From positions 28,547 through 92,546 of the forward strand of contig JANBQS010000003.1 in NCBI GenBank assembly GCA_027577415.1: a stretch of 64,000 bases of DNA, in the 5' to 3' direction. The position numbers and the translations under genes are program-made. The notes below the pieces were generated by a model that was given only the letters and a program-made list of their open reading frames with translations, did no database searches and was not told where the DNA came from. This stretch comes from Coemansia sp. RSA 922. Taxonomy: Eukaryota; Kickxellomycota; Kickxellomycetes; Kickxellales; Kickxellaceae. Each line of letters begins with the position of its first letter. The first letter of the stretch is position 1. Shown here one piece after another: positions 48,986 to 59,507 of the stretch.

Positions 48986-49428
48986 AGGCTGGCTTGTAAG
49001 GGGTTTATTGCTGAGCACACTATCAACTGTTTATGAGGAGGGAAGAAAGCCATGCCTTTAGATTTGTTGTGATGCACTGAGCTGCAGCCACCTTTGGCCG
49101 CAGCAAACGCTGAGTGGGCCAGTAGATATGGTCCACTTCTCTGCAATATGGGGATTGAGGTTCCTTAGTTCGCTATTACTCACATTTGCTTATATATTCT
49201 ATTATATTCGCTCATAATACTTACTCGCTAACAGATTAGTAATAGTGCTAGACTTCCAAGTACTGATGTACTCAGCTTGTCGTTTTATTTTTTTAACAAA
49301 TAAACAAATTAATTACAATTTATAAGATGTGACACGCTACTTTCTAAATGAGTGGTTCGGTGCCACCACAATATAGTTGCAATGATAATTTTTATTATAA
49401 CTATATATACGAAATAACCTCGTAAAAT
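48986..49428. other. Gap beyond the shared module
   Basis: No gene recognised; partly 3' flank of the ABC transporter fragment. Confidence 0.3.
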
Positions 49429-50823
49429 TTACTGGCCAAAGTCGCTGGTCTTGACTAGCTGTGCAAACATTCTGTCTTTGGCAAGCAATTCTTCAGGTGT
49501 GCCAATTTCAGCAATGGTGCCCTTGTCCATGACAATAATGCGATCACTATTCATAATAGTTTCTAGGCGATGAGCAATGGTCAACACGGTGCAATCACTA
49601 AACTCTTTGCGAATCAGCTCTTGGACGGACTTGTCTGTCTCCAAATCGACATTAGCCGTAGCTTCATCAAGAACTATAATCTTGAGCTTGCGCATAATTA
49701 CGCGACACAGGCTAAATAGCTGTTGTTGACCACTGCTAAAGCTTCCAAAGCAGTTATCAACTGATTTATTCAGTCCATTAAACCTGGGGGTTTCCACAGT
49801 ATTTAGTGTCGCAGGTACCTCATTAAGAATAAATAACAGCAAATGCTTCATCCAGCCAGCATTTTGCCACTCTTTGCTTTTGCGTGCTTGATTTATTTCA
49901 TACACTGACTTGGGAGAATCACAGCTTGAAGTATCCTTGGATGAAATTAGTCCAGACAAGTTGCACTTTACCAACCCTGCCCACGTTTCTTCAATGTCAA
50001 ACTGATTAAGTGGATCCAAATTCCTTCTTATTGACCCACTAAACATTGACGACTCTTGGGGAATCATGCCCAGTCGTGGTCTGTAGTCGCCAACACCAAA
50101 TTCAGAAATATCCTGTCCATCGATCAAAATAGAACCGCTGGTATTCTCGTGAACTAATCTAAACAAGACCTTTGCCAGAGAAGACTTGCCAGCACCAGTT
50201 CGTCCAACAATGCCAATCTTCTCTCCAGGATTAATGGTTAGGTTGACGTTCTTTAGAGCATAGCCTAGATCTGCACTATACTTCATGCTAAAATCGCGGA
50301 ATTCAACTTTGCCATTGGGTGGCCATTGCATAGCTGGCCTACAGCTATTAGTTACATATGGCGCCTCTGGATCACGCTCAGCTAGATTGCGGAACTCATT
50401 TATATCTGCTAGTAGTTTGAAAGTACTTGTAGCCAAGTAAGAAACAATGTCGATTTTCTTACTCATTGATTCACAGCTCTTGCGAAACTCGGCAACGTCA
50501 CCTGCACCTATAGCATAAAACCCAATCTTCGACATGGCAATATAGATATAGAGAAGCGTCGAATGCAATGCTGTTCTAGTAGTTTCTGCGACTAAAATGC
50601 TTAGATTATAGTATGTCAATATCGTCATACCCAAGTGAGTAGTTCTCTCCTTGCTCTTGATATAATTTTCTGTGAAGTAAGACTCTACTCCAAAGAGGCG
50701 GATCATCTGGGCTCCATTCTTAACCAAGCTCTCGCTGTGATCATGGTCTTTCTTTTCTTTCTTATGCAACTCCCCAATGCTTTTATCTAATGGCATGAAA
50801 ACGGATTTCATCGCATGGGACAT
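49429..50823 (-). pseudogene. 5'-truncated ABCC-type ABC transporter
   Basis: 464 codons covering only the last part of a full ABCC/MRP transporter (normally about 1300-1500 aa): three to four helices of the second membrane domain (SESLVKNGAQMIRLFGVESYF, ILTYYNLSILVAETTRTALHSTLLYIYIAM) and the complete second nucleotide-binding domain. Walker A is GRTGAGKSS, Q-loop MIPQESSMFSGSIRRNLDPL, signature GSFSSGQQQ (LSGGQ-like, with Ser for the first Gly), Walker B IIVLDEATANVD and H-loop TIAHRLETI. Nothing upstream (50824-51444, both strands) continues it. A full transporter is not encoded, so it is probably a pseudogene or translocated fragment, although the remaining frame is intact and starts with ATG. 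If translated it would be a half-transporter-like piece lacking most spans. Confidence 0.75.
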
Positions 50824-51444
50824 CCACTAAAATAGTGGAACACAGACGAGAAGCCAAGGATAAGACCTTGCAATTCGGTATATCAACAAGAGGGCGGATG
50901 CAACCTCTTCACAGGTATATGGCAAGTATTCACAGGCATAACTGGGAGAATTTTTCTTGCCAGCCGTGGGCGCACCATTTTAGCAGGAAAACACGACTGT
51001 ATCCTCCACAGGCAATGAAAGGATTCCACTTCAAAAAAAATAAAATAAAATAAAAAAGAGTGCTTTGACGAAAGAGCTTGAGCTCCTTTGACCTTCAAGT
51101 CTCTACATTGCCCATGCCTTGGACATGTAGCCATTAAATCACTTAATACTCTGGAGATCAGTCTAATTTTCACTTCATTGTTAGTACTTGAGGGATGTAT
51201 TCTTGTTTGCTGCGGTTCCTGTGTGATTTTCCCACACAACGCTAAATCTCTTTGCTCACAATACTTACTTGCAAACCTATTCACTATTAGATCAAGGCCG
51301 ACTGATTGATTAGTGTCGTCAATTAAACTATTGAGGGCGATCACTGGCTAAGGTAAATAATGCTGGTGCTTTGTTATTATTTCTTTCTTGTGTTCTCCAG
51401 TTAATTCATTCTATATTTCCTTCTATTGTTTGAATCTCTCCTGA
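50824..51444. other. Gap between ABC fragment and TACC gene
   Basis: No missing transporter exons found. The AT-rich right half is the TACC promoter and leader. Confidence 0.4.
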
Positions 51445-53709
51445 ATGGACGACCTGTTACGCACACCAAAGTGTGAATCTCGGAGACTAGATGACGATTT
51501 GTCATTACAGTCACCACCAATGCTCGCACAAACACCACTCGTTAGACATTCTGGTGGTTCGCCAGAAGACGAGCCACTGTCAGTATTCGCAAAGCGTACA
51601 ATCGACGATATAGCTACGCCTCGCAAACCCGGGTCTGCTGAGGCTCGTGCGCAAGTTGAAACAGCTTATATAGACTCGCCTGCCCGTGGGCCTCCGTCTA
51701 CTAAGCGGCAGAATCGGTCAGAGTCGCCACTGGGATTCAAGATATCCCTTGGACATGAAGACCAGGCTCCGGACATGTTGGGTGAGGTTTCGGCGGACTA
51801 TGACGACTCTCTTTTGGCGCAAAGTAGCTGCAATCTTTTATTCTCGCCTCCGAGGTTTGCGTTGGCGCCTGAGAGCAGCGGCTGCGCCGAGGAGTGTCAG
51901 GCAGCAGCGAGCAGTGGCAGCGCCGAAGAGAGCCTTGAAGCACCAGGCGGGGGCGATGATGATATGCTAGTTGAGTACGCGGACGAGCATACAACTGTCG
52001 ATGCGGCTGTGGGCTTGGCTGTGAGTGTAGATGTTGGCGAGCTAGAGTCCGAAGCTATGGACGCCGAGGACGCTGTAGTCAGTGCGCCGGCTGCCTGTGA
52101 GTCTACTGACGATGTTGCTATTGTTGCCGCCAATAGCACTGGCGAGGGAGAGCTAGGCGTGGGAGAACTAGTCGCAGAAAGCGACAGCGACATTGAATTC
52201 ACTACCGCCCACACGCGCACTGAAACCGACAGTGACACTGAGTTCTGCTTCTCCGACACGCACGCCAAATCCAATGAGGATTGTAGCGCAGGCCCTGAGG
52301 AGATGGACTGCAGCGCCAAGCAACTCGAAGACGAGTCTATACCGACTATGCAACCGACGCTGTCTGCTCTAGACGATGCTTTCCCCGCACTAGACGATAC
52401 CTGCGATGATGATATGTTAGGACCATTGACGCCAGTGCCTGCGGTTACAGTTGCTCGCTTGGAAATGCCAGCGATGGACAACTCGAAAGTTGAGCGGGCC
52501 GAGCTGACTACAGCCAAGATTCTTTCTGATCCTGAGCTTTTGTACGCCGCATCGATCCCGCTTCCTGGCACGCCAGCACTAGCCAACCAGTCGACTCCTG
52601 CGGCCGACCGGGCTGGTGACTCTGAAGACTCTGCCGACTTTTACATTCCGACCAGTTGGCTGATGAATCCCAGCACTGGCCCGCGCAACGACCGCAGTCA
52701 GCCGCAGTCGCACACTGGAACAGCCGACCACCCATCCCCGAGTCTTGAGCCCACCAGCGCCCAGGCCGACAGTCTTATCCCTGTGACGCCTGCCAACCAG
52801 CGGCTACTGGACAGCCTTGAGATCCAGTGGGTATCGCCCCGTCGAGTGCCAAAGTTCAGCGACGTAGATATGGAGGCGGTGCGCACAGAGTACGAGGAGA
52901 AGATGAGGCGGCAAAACGAGCTACGCGAGATGCTGTTGGAGGCGCTCAAGGAAGAGTACGCTGCCAATATGCGCAAACATGAGGATATAGCCGACCAGGC
53001 TTTGCGTGAGGCCGAGGAGCTGTTCCAAAAGCACGCTGAGCAGCGTGAACGCGAGTTTGAGGAGCGGCTGCGGGCAGCCGAGACAAACCATTTGGGGGAG
53101 ATTGCCAGGCGTGACGAGGATACTAGGGTTCAGGAAGCTCAGCTGAGTCGTGAGATTGAGAACCTTATTACTGAGCGTGCTGATATTAGCAATGAGTTGG
53201 CGCAGACTAGACAGACGCTAGACGAGTATGTGGCCACGTCTGGCCGCCTGATGGACGAAAAGGACTCGGAGATCAATGGACTGACCCGCGAATTGGCCAA
53301 GCTGACTTTGGACCGACAGCGGCTGCAAGAGCAGTTGAATGAGGCCGTTAAAAATACTGAGGACTTGTTTGCTAAGAACACAGATGCCATGCAAATGATC
53401 GACGCGCTGGAGGCTGCCAAGAAGCAGTCTGATGAGCTCAATAGCAATTTACATCACGATGTTTTGGTATCTGAGGAGCGTGCGGCAAAGATCAAGGAGT
53501 ATGCGGAGGGTAAATTGGGAGAAGCCAACGCGGAAATCTGTTCTGCTCACGAGCAGCTGGCTGCCGTACGTCAGGACGCAGCTACGCTCAAGGCTCAGGC
53601 AACAAAGTCAGATGCTAGGGCTCGGTCATTGCAGATCCAGCTCGACTCGACGAAGCGCCAAAACGAGGAGCTGCTGGCTTTGTGTGAGAGGCTTGAAGGA
53701 GCTTTCTGA
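51445..53709 (+). CDS. TACC-domain microtubule/spindle protein
   Basis: A 754-residue protein. Residues 1-460 are disordered, acidic, and rich in SP/TP sites suitable for Cdk phosphorylation. From about residue 470 to the end it is an almost continuous coiled coil, beginning SDVDMEAVRTEYEEKMRRQNELREMLL and ending in a typical TACC tail (LHHDVLVSEERAAKIKEYAEGKL, then RARSLQIQLDSTKRQNEELLALCERLEGAF). TACC proteins (fission yeast Alp7/Mia1, animal TACC1-3) bring the XMAP215/Alp14 polymerase to spindle poles and microtubule plus ends. Length and layout fit Alp7-like proteins. Intronless. Alternative coiled-coil families are possible but the C-terminal signature favours TACC. Confidence 0.8.
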   Translation: MDDLLRTPKCESRRLDDDLSLQSPPMLAQTPLVRHSGGSPEDEPLSVFAKRTIDDIATPRKPGSAEARAQVETAYIDSPARGPPSTKRQNRSESPLGFKISLGHEDQAPDMLGEVSADYDDSLLAQSSCNLLFSPPRFALAPESSGCAEECQAAASSGSAEESLEAPGGGDDDMLVEYADEHTTVDAAVGLAVSVDVGELESEAMDAEDAVVSAPAACESTDDVAIVAANSTGEGELGVGELVAESDSDIEFTTAHTRTETDSDTEFCFSDTHAKSNEDCSAGPEEMDCSAKQLEDESIPTMQPTLSALDDAFPALDDTCDDDMLGPLTPVPAVTVARLEMPAMDNSKVERAELTTAKILSDPELLYAASIPLPGTPALANQSTPAADRAGDSEDSADFYIPTSWLMNPSTGPRNDRSQPQSHTGTADHPSPSLEPTSAQADSLIPVTPANQRLLDSLEIQWVSPRRVPKFSDVDMEAVRTEYEEKMRRQNELREMLLEALKEEYAANMRKHEDIADQALREAEELFQKHAEQREREFEERLRAAETNHLGEIARRDEDTRVQEAQLSREIENLITERADISNELAQTRQTLDEYVATSGRLMDEKDSEINGLTRELAKLTLDRQRLQEQLNEAVKNTEDLFAKNTDAMQMIDALEAAKKQSDELNSNLHHDVLVSEERAAKIKEYAEGKLGEANAEICSAHEQLAAVRQDAATLKAQATKSDARARSLQIQLDSTKRQNEELLALCERLEGAF

Positions 53710-54076
53710 TATGTCGTTTTATAATTTTTTCTTTTCTTCTCTTTGTGCTTGATGTGACAATATACTTTGCTTGTGTTCAGAGTGGCGCCTTTCGAATGGC
53801 AGCTTTTTCAAGAGGGTGATTGATGGCGCAGGAAAGTGGTCCAAATATTGCCCTCCCCCTGTTTAGGGATGCATTGTGTGATTTGTTTTGGTGATTTGTT
53901 TTCCGTTTCCCAGAATACAATTTTGCGGTCTACTGCTCATAGACCAACCATGTTTGTCCATGAAGTGTCGGTAGGCCAGACCACGGAGCACAATTTCTCT
54001 CTTGACTAATATTTTTCTTATCCCTCTATCACTATTAACGTCTTTATTACCTACCTCCTATAACATCTATTTAGTT
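53710..54076. other. Gap before small secreted protein
   Basis: Promoter and leader of the gene at 54077; no TATA box as clear as in the small orphan genes. No ORF of note. Confidence 0.35.
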
Positions 54077-54361
54077 ATGCGCTTCTTTACTATTGTATCG
54101 GCTTTCTCTATGCTGCTGGGCTGTGCTCTGGGCAGCCCAGTCGTTTTTGGCCAAGGCGTATTTGACCCGATTACTGGCTCTCACTCTTTTACAGGCGGTG
54201 TGGGTGCTGTCGATGCTGCTGGAAATTCGTTCCTTCGTGTTGATCAAGACACTAGTGTTCATGGCATGGGGTTTGTCGGTCTAAACGAAAACTCTGTGAG
54301 TAACCAGTTGGGCGGTCCAGCGGTGGAAGCTAACGGAGCAGTCGTCGTCACAGTAGACTAA
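54077..54361 (+). CDS. Small secreted Gly/Val-rich protein
   Basis: A 94-residue protein from ATG 54077 (MRFFTIVSAF). Residues 1-20 are a signal peptide with core FSMLLGCALG and likely cleavage before SPVVFGQG. The mature part of about 75 residues is rich in Gly, Val and Asn, has no Cys and no transmembrane span, and has beta-like repeats such as GSHSFTGGVGAVDAAGNSFLR and SVHGMGFVGLNENSVSNQLGG. The periodic Gly-x-hydrophobic pattern suggests a beta-solenoid or wall-associated polypeptide. No known family recognised. Upstream in-frame codons contain no ATG. Likely extracellular or cell-wall located. Confidence 0.7.
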   Translation: MRFFTIVSAFSMLLGCALGSPVVFGQGVFDPITGSHSFTGGVGAVDAAGNSFLRVDQDTSVHGMGFVGLNENSVSNQLGGPAVEANGAVVVTVD

Positions 54362-54582
54362 ATACTCCGCAATTGAACTTGTTCGAAATCTCGGTATACT
54401 TTTTTTCTGGCTCCCCCTTTTTTTTTAACGAATGCCTCTTGGAGGCGTTGTAGTTACACTTTAACAACCTGCTTTGGTTAAGAGTGTGACATAATGATTA
54501 CACGACTTTTTTCTTTCTTTTCTTTTTCATGTTTTGGCTTTGATAAAAAAAATATACGAGATTTCTTTTAACTATAATAAGA

Positions 54583-56070
54583 TCAATATAAAACTTCTAA
54601 ATATTCGTTAAACTCGGAATCGTTGATTATAAGCTGGTAGATATCTTCGCGTAACGCAATGTCGATATTAGTTGTCGGCGCCTTGGCGGATTGACCGGTA
54701 GTCCGAGTAGGCATCCAGAGAGAGAACCCAGGTGTAATATATGCCGGGATATCGATATGCACAGGCTTACCAAATCCAAAATCAACCATATCAAACATCG
54801 GGAAGCCGTTGACGATCGATGCCGAAAAGAACGAGTTACTGGGATGAAATATCGAAATCAACTTTTGCAAGTCCTCAGAGATTGACAAAAGTAAAGACAT
54901 GTTTCTTGCGTAGGCCGGTGATAGGATACTGAGTTGTTGACGGATCCATGTCGCAGTGTCGGTAATCGTTTGGCGCTGCATTTGGCTCTTATCCATATGC
55001 ATTATTAGTGGGAATGAGGCATTGCCGGTGTAGGTTGGTGGAAGACCGATACGGCTGCGCATATCGCAGGCTAGCATCATACAGGTGTTCGGGTCACTTG
55101 GGTCCAACTCGTAGTGGGCACGGGTTATTGCACGCCAAAACACGGAGCAGACCAAATCATTGGTCGATACGTACGTAATGTTGTGAGCACGGACAAACGG
55201 CATATGCTCCGGTGAGCAGTTGGCTAGCTGGCCATGTACTGCCTTTAGCCGAGTAACAGCTTTGTGGGTCAAAGCGAACTTGCGCACGCTATAGTCATAC
55301 GTGTCGGCAGAAAATACGCTGGACGTGTGCAGGCGGCGCTCGGTTACACGATCAAAGAACTGCAACATCTTGTCTATATACTCGGCGGCTACATCGCTGG
55401 CTTTTTCAATGCCCTGGCTGTGCACCGGTGGTAGGAGTTTGTCAAACATTGGCAACCGACTTGGCAACAGTGGCTCCTTGTCTTGTGGACAAGCTAGGAA
55501 TCGACCACCATACTTTTTGCACATATCCTGACATATCTGAGCCCAAACACTGTAGAACCGCCATGCACCATTACCGTCGACAATTAGGTGGCGAATCTTT
55601 ATGTGCACGCTAATCCCGCCACACACATACCGCACGATATGGACACCGACCATTGGTTGGAATGGCCGCTGCGCCAAATCCATCGTGTACGTAGCCTGAG
55701 GCCAGTGCGACCAAGCAAATCCATTGCGCTGTAAACTAGCTATCGACATGTTGCTCGCCGACACTTCGGTGATATCTGGCCAATTGAGGTTATCAGGGTC
55801 TACAACAACTTTTAGTCCACAGTTATCGCTGGTAGGAACTGCGCGGCCTAGCATGATCGGGAACTGCTGAACGGCGGATATCAGCGAGGCTTTGAGGCGG
55901 CCTACAGGTAGTCGACGCTTCTTGTGGCGTTTGGATGCCCCGTAATAAAATAGCACAAAGTTTAAGTCTGCATCGCCCTGTGCGATGTCGATACTCGATA
56001 GCTCGAATTCTTGCGCCTGGATTGGAGAACTAGAAGTATGACGAGTACTGGTCTTGCGGTTTGACTGCAT
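54583..56070 (-). CDS. HXXXD-type (BAHD-like) acyltransferase
   Basis: A 495-residue CoA-dependent acyltransferase of the transferase family. The catalytic HxxxDG is H161-L-I-V-D165-G in IRHLIVDGNG, and the structural DFGWG-type motif is DFGFGKP near residue 435. Two-lobed length is normal. Such enzymes move acyl groups to alcohols or amines, in plants and fungi often on secondary metabolites (trichothecene acetyltransferase-like in fungi); the substrate cannot be deduced. The N-terminal 20 residues are Ser/Thr-rich and non-conserved. Intronless, with ATG 56070 the only reasonable start. Confidence 0.85.
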   Translation of the reverse strand: MQSNRKTSTRHTSSSPIQAQEFELSSIDIAQGDADLNFVLFYYGASKRHKKRRLPVGRLKASLISAVQQFPIMLGRAVPTSDNCGLKVVVDPDNLNWPDITEVSASNMSIASLQRNGFAWSHWPQATYTMDLAQRPFQPMVGVHIVRYVCGGISVHIKIRHLIVDGNGAWRFYSVWAQICQDMCKKYGGRFLACPQDKEPLLPSRLPMFDKLLPPVHSQGIEKASDVAAEYIDKMLQFFDRVTERRLHTSSVFSADTYDYSVRKFALTHKAVTRLKAVHGQLANCSPEHMPFVRAHNITYVSTNDLVCSVFWRAITRAHYELDPSDPNTCMMLACDMRSRIGLPPTYTGNASFPLIMHMDKSQMQRQTITDTATWIRQQLSILSPAYARNMSLLLSISEDLQKLISIFHPSNSFFSASIVNGFPMFDMVDFGFGKPVHIDIPAYITPGFSLWMPTRTTGQSAKAPTTNIDIALREDIYQLIINDSEFNEYLEVLY

Positions 56071-56638
56071 GGATTACAAAAAAAGGTATAAAAGAGTGAT
56101 AATAACTGATAGAGACTGAGGATTAGAAGCAGAAAGGGAGGAGTGTATTTGCTGTCAATAGCAAAGGTTATTTGTTGTCGACTTTTACCTTGAGAAAAAA
56201 AAGGGGGACAACAGGGATGGTAGGGATAATTATAAGCGGCTTGGCAAAGATTCACTAGCGCTTAGCATTTGTTTTTCTTTTTATGTCTATATTCTACCAC
56301 TGCCAGTTCTGATGGTTCTCTTGTCGCCATCTGTAATGTAATTGTTCTTATGAGTGGTGGCGTATTTCTCAATGGCGCTGAGAACCCGGTGTCTCCAAGT
56401 TCACATGGTTTCGTAGCATTATGATCCACGCCACAAAGTAGGAATGAACTATTTTTTTTAATTCGCTGGGAGGATACCTCACCTTCGATCATGCAAAACT
56501 TCATTTGTGACCAATTGCATGAAATTTTCAAACCCCCCACTCCGCCTATTACTTTGTATTCATTTTCATGATCCGCCTTATCTTTCTACTTTTCCTTGAG
56601 CTTTTTATCGCCTATAAATTGAAGCACAACTATGAACA
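56071..56638. other. Divergent region acyltransferase/F-box-like gene
   Basis: 568 bp. TATAAAT at 56613-56619 is only 20-26 bp before ATG 56639, too close to act as a TATA box for that start. No gene recognised. Confidence 0.35.
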
Positions 56639-58378
56639 ATGCTTTCTCTATCGCCACTCCAACTACTCCCCTCTCACATCGTCGAGTTGGTTGTTGATTA
56701 CGTCAGCGATTACGTTCCACCGCTGTTTTACAGTGCAAATTATGGCGGTGACAATTCTGAATGGCGTTTATTGCAGAAAATGCCACTACTGTTGGTTTGC
56801 CGCAACTTTCGAGACGTTGTTTATTTGCGCTATAGCAAGGTATGCGCGTTAAAGCTTTGTACTCAATCGAACAAAGTAACTACTACATGGCGTTCTTGGC
56901 CAGAATGTCTTCAGGAGAACGTGCACACAGGACACGGTCTGGCCAAAGAGTTATTTATCAAGGTAGATGCTTGGACGATATTCAACGGCAGGTTACTGGT
57001 GGCTCTGTCTCGCGCGCCATATAGCGGGTGTTTATTTCCGAGAGTTCGAGTGATTGAGCTGTGGTTTGGATCTGACTCGTTTGGAAAGAGCTCTAGTGTT
57101 CGCCCATCTACGATTAGAGCCAATACCGACGAATTTGTGAGTCGACTATTTCAAATGGCTCCGGCGGCTAGCAAAATCAAAATTTCGGGCTACTGCTTCA
57201 AATGGTGCTTGCCGGAGCCCGCCATGCCGTATTTCATCCAGTTAGTGTTGAAGCTTTGTCAAAGCTTTAAACACATCAAGTACGAAATTTACTGCTTTGA
57301 CTACAAGTTTACGAGTCAACAGGTCGACAAGATTTGTGACTTGGTACATCTAGACTACAATATTAGGGATGACTGCGAGGAGGCCTTACAACTAGCGCGC
57401 CAGAACGCACCGACATTGCAGTCCTTGGTCATTTATTTCAGCAGCGTCACAGACATCTCTAGCCTTATCCAAGATTCTGACGGTAGTTACGCCGAGTACC
57501 CTTTTCTGCGCACGCTGGAACTTCGTAATGATACGGGATTGGGCATGTCGTATGATCTTGAGTCGACTTTACCACGTCGATCAAAACGGGATATTTCGAG
57601 GTTGCCAGTCTTCGCTGGTGCGATTCCATTCCCAGGACTACGGCGCTTATGCATCCGGATGGACTACCCATTCGGCGATGATATGTTGTTCAGGGGAAAC
57701 TCCGCCACACTCGAATACTTGGACTTGCAGCTCTTTCCGGCATTAATCGACAGAGTTAAACATCACAAGGTGTTTACGCCCGTGAGTCACCCAAGACTAT
57801 GGTGTGTCAAGATACACCAGATGGATGACTTCAAGCTTCCCAATTTTGAAACCGCCGAAGAATATGTGCGGTTTGCGCTCAGCGTTGGACCACACGCGCA
57901 GGTACGAATGATTGACGACTTGCCATACAACGCTGACCTTATTCCTATCCCACCGCTATTCGATGGCTTTACTGATATACGTACTCTTTCTCTGTCAAAT
58001 ACGTGTCCAGCGTTCTGGGACGTCGTTTCTCTTATCACGCGACTACCGAACCTCTCATATCTGTGTACCAATTCTCCCAGATTTGGTTGGATGCCGAGCG
58101 GCGTGACTGTGAGAAAACTACCTGCCTTTGTGATTTCAAAGTACGCACCCATGAGTGAGCGATTTCGGCGTTGGCACTTCGACTACGAATACAATTGCAA
58201 GCCTAGCGAAATAGCGAGATGTGTGCTGCTGCTGGCGCTAGTATGCCCCAATTTTGATTTTATTAACCCGCACTACTATCGGCACCCTTGGCTTATGTCT
58301 CATATGAAAAGGGTAGCTGGCTTACAAGGATTCAAGGATCACACAAAGCGGTTGCTGAGGCTATTGACCGAACCATGA
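56639..58378 (+). CDS. F-box-like/leucine-rich family protein
   Basis: A 579-residue protein. The N-terminus MLSLSPLQLLPSHIVELVVDYV is an F-box-like helix pair, continued by LLQKMPLLLVCRNFRDVVYLRYSK; the rest is built of irregular leucine-rich units (for example TLQSLVIYFSSVTDISSLI, FLRTLELRND, LRRLCIRMDYPFG, LEYLDLQLFP, DIRTLSLSNTCP, LPNLSYLCTN). F-box plus LRR proteins are substrate receptors of SCF ubiquitin ligases; in this lineage such genes are expanded, and their targets are unknown. A frameshifted paralogue is present at 31477-32552. Intact, intronless; its stop is 43 bp from that of the convergent oxygenase. The F-box call is by pattern, not profile search. Confidence 0.7.
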   Translation: MLSLSPLQLLPSHIVELVVDYVSDYVPPLFYSANYGGDNSEWRLLQKMPLLLVCRNFRDVVYLRYSKVCALKLCTQSNKVTTTWRSWPECLQENVHTGHGLAKELFIKVDAWTIFNGRLLVALSRAPYSGCLFPRVRVIELWFGSDSFGKSSSVRPSTIRANTDEFVSRLFQMAPAASKIKISGYCFKWCLPEPAMPYFIQLVLKLCQSFKHIKYEIYCFDYKFTSQQVDKICDLVHLDYNIRDDCEEALQLARQNAPTLQSLVIYFSSVTDISSLIQDSDGSYAEYPFLRTLELRNDTGLGMSYDLESTLPRRSKRDISRLPVFAGAIPFPGLRRLCIRMDYPFGDDMLFRGNSATLEYLDLQLFPALIDRVKHHKVFTPVSHPRLWCVKIHQMDDFKLPNFETAEEYVRFALSVGPHAQVRMIDDLPYNADLIPIPPLFDGFTDIRTLSLSNTCPAFWDVVSLITRLPNLSYLCTNSPRFGWMPSGVTVRKLPAFVISKYAPMSERFRRWHFDYEYNCKPSEIARCVLLLALVCPNFDFINPHYYRHPWLMSHMKRVAGLQGFKDHTKRLLRLLTEP

Positions 58379-58421
58379 TTAAGTATATCAATATATTACT
58401 GGTCTCATGTAGAGAACTATT

Positions 58422-59507
58422 TCAATACCCAGTGCTGGACGCTGTGGTAATAATGCCATGGTCTTTGGCCAACTGAGCATAGAATTTGGCGCCCACATCG
58501 CGATGAGACGAAATCCGATTCAAAACTGCATAGAGTCCCGGATCGTTCTGGTACACTTGACCAAACTGATGACCAGAATCAGTAACTACGGTTTGTGGGC
58601 GTTGATCGAGGATGCGTTGAGGAATTTCAATGGGTGTTAGCTTTTTGTCTAAGCGTGCACCTAGGAAGAACGGAATCGAGTAGCGGGGTCCACGGCCAGG
58701 TGGCGGGTTTAAAACGCGATGGGTAGTAGCAATGGCGACATTCTGGACCAAGTACTCCAGACCAGTGCCAATGTTTACGACAAATGTGTTGGGTATCGCA
58801 GGAGCATCTATCCAAGCGCCAGCGTGGTTCTGGACCTGTAGTCCGGGCAAGTCGTTGGCCTGGTATAGGAGAGTGAGGAGCGATGCTGTGTCGCGGTGCG
58901 GCCCTACGCCCTGTGTGCCATCCTGTGGGTCGAGCTGGTCAACGGCTGGGTACTTTATTAGCTTGGCACGATGTTGTTGACCGGGTAGAACAAAGTGATC
59001 CAGCAGCGTATTAGGCTCGAGCCCCAAAGCCTCAGCGACGAGTCTAGTCAGCTTTTCAGCCAGATCCTGCGCCTGGTTATGAAACGACAATATTGCTTGG
59101 CGGAATCCAGGCAACACATCTTCCTCGGGCCACAAGTTGGGTCCTGTGAGTCGTTCGTGGGTATGGTGGCCCTCGGTCCAAGTGGCTGGTAGTTCGTTGG
59201 CAAAATCAAATTGCTCGCGATTGTCTTTCTTGTCCTTGGTGATCTCGTTGCCCTGGATACTATAGCCCAAGAATGTCGGTGAGTAAATCTTGTCGGTTTT
59301 CAATTTTTCGTCTAGCGGGAGATCAAAGTAGCCGATAGTTTGCTTGGTCAGACTGTCGAGAAACTCGGATGTGATTCCATGACCCTTGACGTAGAAGAAC
59401 CCGATGTGAATAAGTGCGTGCTGTAGTTCGGCCAAAAAGTCATCCTTGTTGCTGATGGCTTTCGCCAGATCGAGGACTGGGATAGAGGTAAAGTCTGTGG
59501 TAGTCAT
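58422..59507 (-). CDS. 2-oxoglutarate/Fe(II) oxygenase, isopenicillin N synthase-like
   Basis: A 361-residue dioxygenase. The N-terminal non-heme domain (IPVLDLAKAI, then GFFYVKGHGI, FFDLP-like YFDLPLDEK) is followed by the double-stranded beta-helix with iron ligands H and D in GPHRDTASLLTLL, the distal H in TTHRVLNPPPG, and the 2OG-binding R-x-S in PRYSIPFF. Length and motifs match the fungal group annotated as 2OG-Fe(II) oxygenase/flavonol synthase-like/isopenicillin N synthase-like. The substrate is unknown. Intronless. Upstream on the minus strand the sequence becomes AT-rich leader. Confidence 0.9.
   Translation of the reverse strand: MTTTDFTSIPVLDLAKAISNKDDFLAELQHALIHIGFFYVKGHGITSEFLDSLTKQTIGYFDLPLDEKLKTDKIYSPTFLGYSIQGNEITKDKKDNREQFDFANELPATWTEGHHTHERLTGPNLWPEEDVLPGFRQAILSFHNQAQDLAEKLTRLVAEALGLEPNTLLDHFVLPGQQHRAKLIKYPAVDQLDPQDGTQGVGPHRDTASLLTLLYQANDLPGLQVQNHAGAWIDAPAIPNTFVVNIGTGLEYLVQNVAIATTHRVLNPPPGRGPRYSIPFFLGARLDKKLTPIEIPQRILDQRPQTVVTDSGHQFGQVYQNDPGLYAVLNRISSHRDVGAKFYAQLAKDHGIITTASSTGY

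Noticed and set aside
56613..56619. TATAAAT as TATA box of the F-box-like gene
   Set aside because: Only about 20-26 bp before the ATG, so a normal start site would fall inside the coding sequence.
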